Virus record (IMG/VR): IMGVR_UViG_3300042302_000730
Coordinates: 1 to 64,000 of that record
DNA: 64,000 nucleotides
Origin: a virus
Direction: 5' to 3' (one strand)
Part shown: in pieces, positions 55,826 to 64,000 of the stretch
Layout: each line of letters starts with the position of its first letter
How positions within the stretch are numbered: the stretch's first letter is position 1
The notes under the pieces: generated by a model
What the model saw: only the letters and a program-made list of their open reading frames with translations
Told to the model about the DNA's origin: nothing
Database searches by the model: none
Program-made: the position numbers and the translations under genes

Positions 55826-58800
55826 ATGTCTATTAAATCTAATTTATATGCAGAAAAAATTTTTGCAGAGCACCCCATAGGTCTTTGGTCATTAGACGAT
55901 GACGTCGATTATCTATCTTTAATTTCCAATACACAAAGAAATTTAATAAACTGGGACTTTGTTGGTGCGAATGTCATATCTAGTAGCCAAGATTTAAACA
56001 AGCCTTTTGCAAACAGCATACTGAACTTAGTTGAATTTGACGATTTTGTTGGCACAGAAAAAGAAATTAAATTTGTCGGGGATGATTTAGAAAACTTAAA
56101 TGAACTAAACTTTGATTTAGAAACTCTAACTACAGGATGTTATATCTATACAGATAGCCCATACTTGAAATCAGTATCAATTGGGTTTGAATATAATGAT
56201 ACTTCTTCTGCTGAAACTATTGAAAAGGTTACTCAGTACTCTTCTGGTATTTTTGGAAAATGGATTTTTATTTCTCACACCTCAATATTTCCAGATCAAG
56301 TTACATCCTTTAGACCAATATTAAAAATAAAATTTGAGGGAGGGGCTGCTTCTACAGATAGTTATCAAATTTTTACTAATGGAATAACTGTTGCACAATG
56401 TTCTGAAAATTTTAATACAACTTCTTTAGGACAGACAGTTTCTCCATTTCCATCCAACATTGGATTAACTGGGATAGATGGCGTTGTAGACTTAAATTCT
56501 TATGCTTTAGGTATAAAAAATGGATATTATTTAGTAAATAATAATAGTTTAACTGCAAAAAACTCAAGCATTCCGATGGTCTATGGATCTGACAGTATTA
56601 CAAAAATTATTCCAAATGAAAATAATCCATCACTAATTATTCCAGGTTTTGGCTTTCTAAATGAAACTGGAAGATATAAAGAATACACAATAGAGATGTG
56701 GATAAAAATTAGCCCTGACTCAAATACCGCATTAAGAATTTTTGGACCAATTGGGTCAACAGATGGCTTATATGTAGAAGATGGCTTTATAACTCTTGTC
56801 ATTGGAAAACATTTTGCATCTCACTATGTTGGAGAATGGTACAGGCCAATGCTTGTTCAAATAAAACTTTCTTCAAATAATGCTTCATTATTAATAAATG
56901 GAGAACAAGTTATTGCTTTAAATATTGATATGTCAAATATAGATTTGCCATTAGAGTTTAATGAGTCTAACAAAGAATTAGACTGGCTAGGCTTTTATTC
57001 TTATGAAAATGTTTATCCCTATGAGATAGATTGTATTGCTATTTATTCGTACCTAGTTGCAGACCTTGTGGCAAAAAAAAGATGGGTTTATGGTCAAGCA
57101 GTAACCTCTCCCGAAAGTATCAATTCGGCATATGGAGCAACGTCAGCATATATTGATTATCCGTTTGCAGAATATGCGGCAAACTATACATATCCAGATA
57201 TAGGAAAGTGGTCACAGGCAACAACCGACAATCTTTCTATTACAGCAAAAACTATGTCTCTTGCAAAATACAATCTGCCAACAATGTTTTTAGATGATTA
57301 TACAAATGAAAAATTTTTAAATGACAACTCTTTAGTTCAAAACGAGTCCGTTAATTATTTTACATTTAGGCCAAATGAAGACTGGAATAATAAAAAAACA
57401 TATGCATATTTTGATAATTTTTCTATCATAAAAGAAGACATTCATGGCCTTGTCGGAGTCATAAAGTTTGAAGAGGCATCGGAAGATATACAAACAATTT
57501 TTGAAATCTACAATATTGACAATGGAAATTATTTTAAAGCAACACTCGAAGATGACGTAATAAAATATTATTTTTCATATAACAATAACGTTATAGTGCT
57601 AAATGAAAGTGCTTCGGTATTGCCAAATGCATATTTACCAATAGGTTTTAAGTTAGCAAAAATGATTGAATATTTTGGCTCTAACCTATCAACATTTTTT
57701 GGAAGTAAAAATAGGTTAAGAGTTTATTTGGGGGCAAATCATAGTGGTCTTGAAAATTTTAAAGGCAAATTTTATAAATTTCATATTTTTAGCAATTATA
57801 ACTCAAGTTTGGTTTCTAGCCTATTTGAAATAAACGGCTTAGCAGATGTAGAAGCCGGAAATAGTTTTATGGCCCACACATCTACGTATACTTTAATTCC
57901 TGAATTAAGATACAACAAATTTTATTTAGACACAGCATCTGCTGGGTATTGGGAAGACTACATACCTTTATCATATTTTGGTTCTTATATTGATGACCTA
58001 GAAGGAAAAAACCATTACGATCTTGATTTGTTACAGTTCAATATTGATTATCCATCCCCTACAGTTATTTATTCTACAGAGCAACAAGCGCCATGGGATT
58101 ATAATGATTTAGAACTCAGATATGATCATACTGTTCAACAATCTTACAACCAATTAGATAATGCTCTTTTTTCTGGCTGGGAAAACTATGAGGACATTGA
58201 GCAACAGTCTATTAAATCATATTTTTATAATACAGACAACTCTGCAGTCAAAAGTTATATAAGTATTCAATATATTACGGCAGGGGCTAATAAGAACTTA
58301 AATGAGTTTTCTATTGTCCAAGCATTAAGAAATGATAAAATATTAGATATATCTAATTATTCAAATTGGCAAAATACAGTTTTTGAGGTTGCAGATAACA
58401 CAATTATTTATCCGCCAACAGGTGTAGATTTTAATTTATTAGCGGTTGTTGTTCATTTAGTTTTTAATTTAAAAGGAACTCAAAACAAAAATCTAGGTTT
58501 AAAAAAATTAGAAATTGCATCACAAGCATTTGACCATAACAGTGCAACTAAAATTGGAACAAGGTTTGGAACTCCAATATACCCATACAAAAAATCTGGA
58601 ATTTATTATGACTATAAAGCAAAAAACCCAATTAGTATTTTTAAAGAAAGTGTTCCGTACTTATACTCAACAAGAAAAAGTGGAATAGAGGTAAGAGGAT
58701 CGTTTCACCCATACGTAAATAGAGGTATTGGAATTCCAATAAATAGCAGCCTTTCAAATAATTATCGAGTAACTGCCTTACAAATGTGGCTAAGATATGA

Positions 58801-59416
58801 TTTTGATAAGTTTCCTTATGGTGCAACGCAAGTTTTTGAGTTAGAACATAAAAATGACATAATTCAATTTTTTGTTTCTGCCTCCAGTCAAAGGGGAAAT
58901 AGAGGAAAATTGTTTGCAGTCAATAAGGCAACTGGGCAACAAGTAAATGGGCTTGCATTTTATATTAATGGAAACTTAGTAAAAGATCCAATTTTAGAAG
59001 CAAAAGAGTGGTCTGTTATTGGTGTTTCTTTTGCAAGTAGCATTAATATGGATAACTTTTTGGGGCATATAAATTTAAATGGGCCCTTTGTATTTAATAA
59101 CATTGCCAGTTATCAATCTACTGCTTTGCAAGAGATTCAGAGCAAAGTCTACAGGCCGTGGCTTAGAGTAAAAAATAGTGGGTCCTCAGACTTATATTGG
59201 ACATATTGGTATACATCTTATAATTGGGACGGGGTGTTGGTTTTGTCCTCTTCAGAATTATATGGAGTAAACCCAGCAAGCGTATATGAAGCATATATTG
59301 GCAGAAATAAATTTGTCATCGATAGCAATACTTCTGAAAGTTTGAATTTTATTGCAGATTCTGTTAAAATATATTCTGAAATGTCTTGGCAAACACAAAC
59401 CGTAACACCAGTCTAA
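55826..59416 (+). CDS. large minor tail protein with lectin-like (LamG) domains
   Basis: 1196 residues. The N-terminus YAEKIFAEHPIGLWSLDDDVDYLSLIS is typical of actinophage large minor tail proteins. Residues about 285-400 (YTIEMWIKISPDSNTALRIFG...MLVQIKLSSNNASLLINGEQV) and 990-1075 (LQMWLRYDFDKFPYGATQ) read as concanavalin A-like sandwiches that may bind sugars of the host surface. TAAAAT (55811-55816), 9 nt before the ATG. Confidence 0.82.
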   Translation: MSIKSNLYAEKIFAEHPIGLWSLDDDVDYLSLISNTQRNLINWDFVGANVISSSQDLNKPFANSILNLVEFDDFVGTEKEIKFVGDDLENLNELNFDLETLTTGCYIYTDSPYLKSVSIGFEYNDTSSAETIEKVTQYSSGIFGKWIFISHTSIFPDQVTSFRPILKIKFEGGAASTDSYQIFTNGITVAQCSENFNTTSLGQTVSPFPSNIGLTGIDGVVDLNSYALGIKNGYYLVNNNSLTAKNSSIPMVYGSDSITKIIPNENNPSLIIPGFGFLNETGRYKEYTIEMWIKISPDSNTALRIFGPIGSTDGLYVEDGFITLVIGKHFASHYVGEWYRPMLVQIKLSSNNASLLINGEQVIALNIDMSNIDLPLEFNESNKELDWLGFYSYENVYPYEIDCIAIYSYLVADLVAKKRWVYGQAVTSPESINSAYGATSAYIDYPFAEYAANYTYPDIGKWSQATTDNLSITAKTMSLAKYNLPTMFLDDYTNEKFLNDNSLVQNESVNYFTFRPNEDWNNKKTYAYFDNFSIIKEDIHGLVGVIKFEEASEDIQTIFEIYNIDNGNYFKATLEDDVIKYYFSYNNNVIVLNESASVLPNAYLPIGFKLAKMIEYFGSNLSTFFGSKNRLRVYLGANHSGLENFKGKFYKFHIFSNYNSSLVSSLFEINGLADVEAGNSFMAHTSTYTLIPELRYNKFYLDTASAGYWEDYIPLSYFGSYIDDLEGKNHYDLDLLQFNIDYPSPTVIYSTEQQAPWDYNDLELRYDHTVQQSYNQLDNALFSGWENYEDIEQQSIKSYFYNTDNSAVKSYISIQYITAGANKNLNEFSIVQALRNDKILDISNYSNWQNTVFEVADNTIIYPPTGVDFNLLAVVVHLVFNLKGTQNKNLGLKKLEIASQAFDHNSATKIGTRFGTPIYPYKKSGIYYDYKAKNPISIFKESVPYLYSTRKSGIEVRGSFHPYVNRGIGIPINSSLSNNYRVTALQMWLRYDFDKFPYGATQVFELEHKNDIIQFFVSASSQRGNRGKLFAVNKATGQQVNGLAFYINGNLVKDPILEAKEWSVIGVSFASSINMDNFLGHINLNGPFVFNNIASYQSTALQEIQSKVYRPWLRVKNSGSSDLYWTYWYTSYNWDGVLVLSSSELYGVNPASVYEAYIGRNKFVIDSNTSESLNFIADSVKIYSEMSWQTQTVTPV

Positions 59417-59434
59417 TATGGTATACTGATGGTT

Positions 59435-59839
59435 ATGAATTTAAATAATAAGCCTAAAAAGAGTAAAGCCTTGCCTAAAATGAAGGGCCAAGTTGGAGAG
59501 TCTCGTATAAAAGTAATTGATAAATACTATGATTGGGGCCTTTATGTTTATAAGAAATCAAATGGAAAATGGTTTACCGATGGAACTGGATCTGTTTTAA
59601 ATATTCCCGCTATGAAAGGGGACATATCAAAAATATCAGAATTAAAAAATGCCGCAAAACACTATGGAGACCCAGGAGACGGTGAGTGCATTTTTGTTCC
59701 AGGTTTAAATAGAATTTCAGAAGAAGAATATTCAGAACAAAAAGACAGAATGTCTCAAGGGCTAATACCAAATATGAACGATTTAGGAGCAGTGCACGCA
59801 GCGCAGCAAACAGTAAAGAAATGGGGATCAGACGACTAA
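59435..59839 (+). CDS. head-proximal hypothetical protein
   Basis: 134 residues from the ATG at 59435, 7 nt after TATACT (59422-59427); an ATG at 59429 is also possible. Lys-rich start, then YYDWGLYVYKKSNGKWFTDGTG. A gene of this size often precedes the portal gene. One-base overlap with the portal. Confidence 0.66.
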   Translation: MNLNNKPKKSKALPKMKGQVGESRIKVIDKYYDWGLYVYKKSNGKWFTDGTGSVLNIPAMKGDISKISELKNAAKHYGDPGDGECIFVPGLNRISEEEYSEQKDRMSQGLIPNMNDLGAVHAAQQTVKKWGSDD

Positions 59840-61428
59840 TGAGTGAAGAAACGCAATACAATATTGGTGCAAGCATTGATGAGTTAGTTGATATAAATGA
59901 TCAATTTAAAAAAAGCGATCCTTTTAATAAAACTTGGGATGAATTAAAAAATTTAACTGGTTTAGATAATAATTTTAAAAGACGTGCTGCAAGAATGTCC
60001 AAAGTAGAAGCAAGTCCAGCATACATGAATAGTGCTCTTGCAATTAGTTCAGGACGTGATGACGCAAAATCTAAAGAAATTAATCCAGGAGTTTTGTATA
60101 GAAATGCTTATGGTTTATTTGATGTTATTACCCCACCATGGAACGTTTATGAATTGGCAAATTATTACGATACATCTTTTGCTAACCATGCAGCAATCGA
60201 TGCAAAAGTAGAGAATATTGTTGGACTTGGTTACAAATTTGAAATTTCTCCCAGAACAATGTTAAAACTAGAAGCATCTATGGATACTGCATCAACCGAC
60301 CGTGCTCGTAAAAGAATTGAAAGATCAAAAATTGAACTTACAGACTGGCTAGAAAGTTTAAATACAGATGATTCATTTACAACAACTATGGAAAAAGTTT
60401 ATACAGACGTGCAAGCAACAGGAAATGGTTACCTAGAAATTGGAAGAACTACAAGAGGAGAAATTGGGTATGTTGGACATATTCCTGCAACAACAATGCG
60501 TGTGCGTCGCATGCGTGATGGTTTTGTTCAAATTATTGCAAACAAGGTAGTTTATTTTAGAAATTTTGGGGCTAAAAATCCTAATCCAGTCACACTAGAC
60601 AATCGTCCAAATGAAATTATTCATTTAAAACAATACTCTCCATTAAACACATTTTATGGAGTGCCAGATATTATTTCTGCCATTTCTTCATTACATGGAG
60701 ATCAGTTGGCATCTCAATACAATATAGATTATTTTTCTAACAAGGCTGTTCCAAGATATGTTGTTACATTAAAAGGAGCAAAACTTTCTTCAGATGCTGA
60801 AGATAAGATGTTTAGATTTTTGCAGACAAATTTAAAAGGACAATCTCATAGAACTCTTTATATTCCTCTTCCCGGAGATAGCGATAACAATAAGGTTGAG
60901 TTTAAAATGGAGCCAATTGAAAATGGTATTCAAGATGGTTCTTTTAAAGAATACAGAAAACAAAATCGTGATGATATTTTGATTGCTCATCAAGTTCCAT
61001 TATCAAAATTAGGGGGATCTGATTCTTCTGCAATTGCAGCAGCCCTATCCCAAGATCGTACATTTAAAGAGCAAGTTGCAAGACCAGCACAGCGCCAAAT
61101 AGAAAAAATGATTAATAAAGTTATTCGTGAAAAAACTGATATTTTAGAATTTAAATTTAACGAACTAACACTTACAGATGAAATTGCTCAATCTCAAATT
61201 CTTGAAAGATACGTAAAGACTCAAGTTATGCTTCCAAACGAAGCAAGACAGCAACTTGGACTCCCTCAAGCGCCACATGGAGATGAACCATTTCAATTAA
61301 AACCACAAGACGCAGCAAATGACACTGCAAATCGACAAAGAGATTCTGAAAGAACAAATACTCAATCTGACGGGGCAGCAACAGTTTCTGGTAGAAATCC
61401 AAAGGGTTCTGGCAGAGCGTCTCAATAA
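59839..61428 (+). CDS. portal protein (HK97 type)
   Basis: 529 residues. The core YRNAYGLFDVITPPWNVYELANYY, IHLKQYSPLNTFYGVPDIISAISS and the DDILIAHQVPLSKLGG motif mark the Phage_portal family. A 30-residue polar tail ends the protein. It forms the dodecamer through which DNA enters the head. Gene order portal-protease-capsid follows. Confidence 0.92.
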   Translation: MSEETQYNIGASIDELVDINDQFKKSDPFNKTWDELKNLTGLDNNFKRRAARMSKVEASPAYMNSALAISSGRDDAKSKEINPGVLYRNAYGLFDVITPPWNVYELANYYDTSFANHAAIDAKVENIVGLGYKFEISPRTMLKLEASMDTASTDRARKRIERSKIELTDWLESLNTDDSFTTTMEKVYTDVQATGNGYLEIGRTTRGEIGYVGHIPATTMRVRRMRDGFVQIIANKVVYFRNFGAKNPNPVTLDNRPNEIIHLKQYSPLNTFYGVPDIISAISSLHGDQLASQYNIDYFSNKAVPRYVVTLKGAKLSSDAEDKMFRFLQTNLKGQSHRTLYIPLPGDSDNNKVEFKMEPIENGIQDGSFKEYRKQNRDDILIAHQVPLSKLGGSDSSAIAAALSQDRTFKEQVARPAQRQIEKMINKVIREKTDILEFKFNELTLTDEIAQSQILERYVKTQVMLPNEARQQLGLPQAPHGDEPFQLKPQDAANDTANRQRDSERTNTQSDGAATVSGRNPKGSGRASQ

Positions 61429-61469
61429 TTGAGATATTGTAAAAAAAGTGCCTTATACTATACAGTAAG

Positions 61470-62804
61470 ATGATTATAACTAAGGCCCAATGGAACACTG
61501 AGGGCGAGCAACTTCGACTTTCAATGCCTTTTAGTAAGGTAGATAAAGAAAGACGCACAGTTTCAGGCTTTGCCACATTAGATAACGTTGACAAACAAGA
61601 TGACATTGTTACAACAGAAGCAAGTTTAAAAGCATTTAAAAAATTTCGTGGAAACATTCGTGAAATGCATCAGCCATCTGCTGTTGGAAAAATGGTTTCG
61701 TTTAAAGAAGATAAATATTATGATACAAAATCAGAAAAAATGTACAACGGAGTTTTAGTTTCTGCATATATTTCAAAGGGTGCACAAAATGCATGGGAAA
61801 AAGTTTTAGATGGAACATACACAGGATTTTCAATAGGTGGAAAAATGAATAAATGGGACGAAGCATATGACGATCAAGTACAAAAACAAATTAGAGTTAT
61901 TAAAGATTATGATTTAGTAGAATTGTCACTAGTTGATAGTCCAGCAAACCAATTTGCAAATATTGTTTCTGTAGAAAAAGTAGATGGTGTAGATATTGTA
62001 AAAGGTATGGATACACCAATTGAAAATGTTTTTTGGGATAAAGAATCTGGAATTGTTATGGTTTCAGAAAATGAATCAGAATTAAGCCCTACCTCTGGTA
62101 TTCAAATGCAAAACATAGGTTTCGTTGAAAAAACAGACAACGAGAAAACAAGCATGATCAAGTTCTTAGTTGAAAGTGCTAATGGCACAAGTATTTCTAA
62201 GATAGACAAGGAGGAAAATCCTATGGCAAAAACAACAAAAAAAGAAGCAACAGAAATTGTTGAGAAATCTATTGCTACTGTTGAAGATGTTCAGGTCGCT
62301 CCACAAGAAGATGCCGTAGTTGAAGTTGCTGAAGTTACAAAATCAGAAGATGTTGTAGCAGAAACAATTTTAACAACCGAGCAGGCTGTGGTAGCAGAAG
62401 TAACTAAGGCAGAAGAGCCAACAGTTTCAGAAGTTACTAAGTCTGAAGAGGTAGTTTCTGAAGTTAAGACTGAAGAAGTATCTAAGTCTGATGTAGTAAT
62501 TGCAGAAGCAGTTACAGAAATCAACAATACTCTCACATCAGCCTTTGGCGATCTAGTTGCAACCGTTAAGTCTCTGCAAGAGCAGGTTAATGCAATTACA
62601 AAATCAATTGGAGCAGTAGCACAAGATGTTTCTGCAACAAGAGATGAGTTTAATGAATTTGGAAAGCGTGTAGATGCCGTTGAAGCAGATACAGCATTCC
62701 GAAAATCTGGCGATCTCGGTGAGATTGTTCAGGAACAACCAGAAATGGTTGAGAAATCCCTATGGGGCGGACGTTTCCTCAAAACAGCCGATCTATTTAG
62801 ATAA
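61470..62804 (+). CDS. prohead serine protease fused to scaffold
   Basis: 444 residues. Protease part (1-180): catalytic His in REMHQPSAVG, Ser in YTGFSIGGK, and LVELSLVDSPAN, as in XkdF-like/S78-type prohead proteases. The C-terminal half is acidic and Val/Glu/Thr-rich, then coiled coil (TSAFGDLVATVKSLQEQVNA), typical of scaffolds. It ends SLWGGRFLKTADLFR. An internal start at 62223 would make the scaffold alone. Confidence 0.88.
   Translation: MIITKAQWNTEGEQLRLSMPFSKVDKERRTVSGFATLDNVDKQDDIVTTEASLKAFKKFRGNIREMHQPSAVGKMVSFKEDKYYDTKSEKMYNGVLVSAYISKGAQNAWEKVLDGTYTGFSIGGKMNKWDEAYDDQVQKQIRVIKDYDLVELSLVDSPANQFANIVSVEKVDGVDIVKGMDTPIENVFWDKESGIVMVSENESELSPTSGIQMQNIGFVEKTDNEKTSMIKFLVESANGTSISKIDKEENPMAKTTKKEATEIVEKSIATVEDVQVAPQEDAVVEVAEVTKSEDVVAETILTTEQAVVAEVTKAEEPTVSEVTKSEEVVSEVKTEEVSKSDVVIAEAVTEINNTLTSAFGDLVATVKSLQEQVNAITKSIGAVAQDVSATRDEFNEFGKRVDAVEADTAFRKSGDLGEIVQEQPEMVEKSLWGGRFLKTADLFR
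62223..62804 (+). CDS. scaffold protein from nested in-frame start
   Basis: 193 residues. AAGGAGG (62208-62214) lies 8 nt before an ATG in the same frame as the protease gene, the strongest ribosome site in the region. This gives a second product (MAKTTKKEATEIVEKS...), like the nested scaffold of lambda C/Nu3. Confidence 0.78.
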   Translation: MAKTTKKEATEIVEKSIATVEDVQVAPQEDAVVEVAEVTKSEDVVAETILTTEQAVVAEVTKAEEPTVSEVTKSEEVVSEVKTEEVSKSDVVIAEAVTEINNTLTSAFGDLVATVKSLQEQVNAITKSIGAVAQDVSATRDEFNEFGKRVDAVEADTAFRKSGDLGEIVQEQPEMVEKSLWGGRFLKTADLFR

Positions 62805-62824
62805 ATCACTTAGGAGGTGTAATA

Positions 62825-63970
62825 ATGTCGGAAGAAATTAAGAAAAACCAGCCAGGTACAAGCGGACAACTGGGCGGAACAACTCCAGGCCTTTACCAAG
62901 GTCAGGGTGCATTCGCATCAGGTTCAGACGCAGCAGCAAACGTACCGGGAAATTACGGTGATGGTGGAGAACTTGGAAATATTCCAGTCGCACTAGCAGG
63001 CGTAACAACAGGCGCAAACGCAGTAAACCCTTCAGGTGATGTCGGAAGCGGTATTCTTCGTCCAGAACAAGCACGTCGTTTTATTGACTATGTTTGGGAC
63101 GCAACAGTACTTGCTCAAGATGGTCGTCGTGTAACAATGAAGGCTAACACCATGGAACTTGAAAAAGTTAACGTTGGTGAGCGTGTAATCCGTGCTGCTT
63201 CACAAGCAGTTGGTGACTACACTAACGCAGGAGCAACATTCAGTAAGGTAGAACTTACAACCAAGAAGATTCGTCTAGATTGGGAAGTTGCAGCAGAAGC
63301 ACTAGAAGATAACATCGAAGGTGCACAACTAGAAGACCACATCGTTCGTCTTATGACAAACGCATTTGGTAATGACATTGAAGATCTAGCCATTAATGGT
63401 GACGGATCAACAGGATCATTCCTTTCAATTATGGATGGTTTCGTTAATAAGGTCAAGACAGATGGAGATGCTCACGAGTCAGAAGTGACCGTAGTAGATA
63501 ATGCTTGGACAACAGGCGTTATGCAAGATATCATCCTAGCAATGCCACGTAAGTATCGTGCTATCAAGCAGAACCTAAAGTTCTATGCTGGTACAGATGC
63601 TTTCCAAGGTATTGTTAAGAATAATGGTACTCTTGCAGATGCTGTTGCAGAGGCTTTTGCTGGTCAAGTACCAGGAAGCACTCAAGCAAATCGTCAAGAC
63701 TACCTAGATGGAATGGGCCAAACATTCGGTGGAGCACGTACAACTCGTGTTCTTGGTGTTGCGGTTCAAGAAGTTCCTTACTACCCTGCAGGCTATGTAG
63801 ATCTTACATTCCCAGCAAACCGTGTATGGGGTTTCCAACGTGATATCACTGTTAACCGTGAGTACAAGGCAAAGAAAGACACTGTAGAATATACAGTATT
63901 TGTTCGCTTTGGTATTCAATGGGAAGAGCAGGATGCAATTGCGTTCGCTGACGCTGCTTCAGATTCTTAA
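62825..63970 (+). CDS. major capsid protein (HK97 fold)
   Basis: 381 residues. A flexible Gly-rich N-terminal 80 residues, then RRFIDYVWDATVLAQDGRRVTMKANTMELEKV, GDYTNAGATFSKVELTTKKIRLDWEVAAEALEDN and a C-terminal YTVFVRFGIQWEEQDAIAFA. This fits a phage coat protein of the HK97 family. AGGAGG upstream. Codon use is more G+C-rich than in the tail genes, as expected for high expression. No gene can be called in the last 30 bases. Confidence 0.92.
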   Translation: MSEEIKKNQPGTSGQLGGTTPGLYQGQGAFASGSDAAANVPGNYGDGGELGNIPVALAGVTTGANAVNPSGDVGSGILRPEQARRFIDYVWDATVLAQDGRRVTMKANTMELEKVNVGERVIRAASQAVGDYTNAGATFSKVELTTKKIRLDWEVAAEALEDNIEGAQLEDHIVRLMTNAFGNDIEDLAINGDGSTGSFLSIMDGFVNKVKTDGDAHESEVTVVDNAWTTGVMQDIILAMPRKYRAIKQNLKFYAGTDAFQGIVKNNGTLADAVAEAFAGQVPGSTQANRQDYLDGMGQTFGGARTTRVLGVAVQEVPYYPAGYVDLTFPANRVWGFQRDITVNREYKAKKDTVEYTVFVRFGIQWEEQDAIAFADAASDS

Positions 63971-64000
63971 TCTGTAAACAGTTTTTGGGGGATGAGAGTT

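Noticed and set aside
1-64000. Integrase, transposase or insertion sequence
   Set aside because: None recognised in any frame; also no terminase, polymerase or other replication genes, which must lie outside the window.

Overview
The window is a 64 kb piece of a tailed double-stranded DNA phage genome (portal, prohead protease with scaffold, HK97-type major capsid protein, many tail-fibre genes, three phage tRNAs). The host is most likely a low-GC actinobacterium, possibly a planktonic one. Reasons: a WhiB-like Fe-S regulator, a DUF7455-like zinc protein, a GP88-type protein, GlxR/Crp-like operators, A+T-rich codon use and very many promoters that place the transcription start on the ATG (leaderless mRNAs). 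The exact host is inference.

Layout. 1-20.9 kb (mostly +): end of a catalase-peroxidase (KatG), tRNA-Gly, glycosyltransferases, a nuclease, Hsp20, WhiB, SAM methyltransferases, an SGNH-like protein, a secreted trypsin-like protease, an RsmI-like methylase, a nucleotidyltransferase with an ATT start, and eight 2-oxoglutarate/Fe(II) oxygenases. 20.9-21.6 kb: a spacer full of AAGGTTTG repeats where the gene direction switches. 21.6-31.9 kb (all -): about 30 small, mostly unknown genes in short operons with canonical promoters, preceded by face-of-helix-phased TGTGA-N6-TCACA sites and GGACAAAWCGGACATT sites, and punctuated by a conserved 3'-UTR stem-loop; also tRNA-Asp. 31.4-32.5 kb: a divergent control region with three perfect DnaA boxes, Crp-like sites and five 17-bp direct repeats, a good replication-origin candidate. 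32.5-35.9 kb: small genes plus another oxygenase and a DHH-like protein. 36-53 kb (+): tail-fibre/decoration genes, tRNA-Arg, a collagen-like fibre, two proteins with FTPFG repeats ending in Hint domains, four oxygenases next to them, glycosyltransferases, a methyltransferase and an inverted lysozyme gene. 53-64 kb (+): B12-dependent ribonucleotide reductase, a degenerate oxygenase, a 1196-residue lectin-like tail protein, head-joining protein, portal, protease/scaffold and capsid.

How it fits together. The structural module is interleaved with enzymes that could modify protein or glycan: 14 oxygenase-fold proteins of four subfamilies, GT2, GT4, GT25, GT69-like and Stealth-like glycosyltransferases, three related methyltransferases and an SGNH-like protein. 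Because oxygenases directly follow the FTPFG/Hint tail proteins, I infer that this phage hydroxylates, glycosylates and perhaps auto-processes its own tail fibres. The leftward small-gene block looks like an early region under a host cAMP-type regulator.
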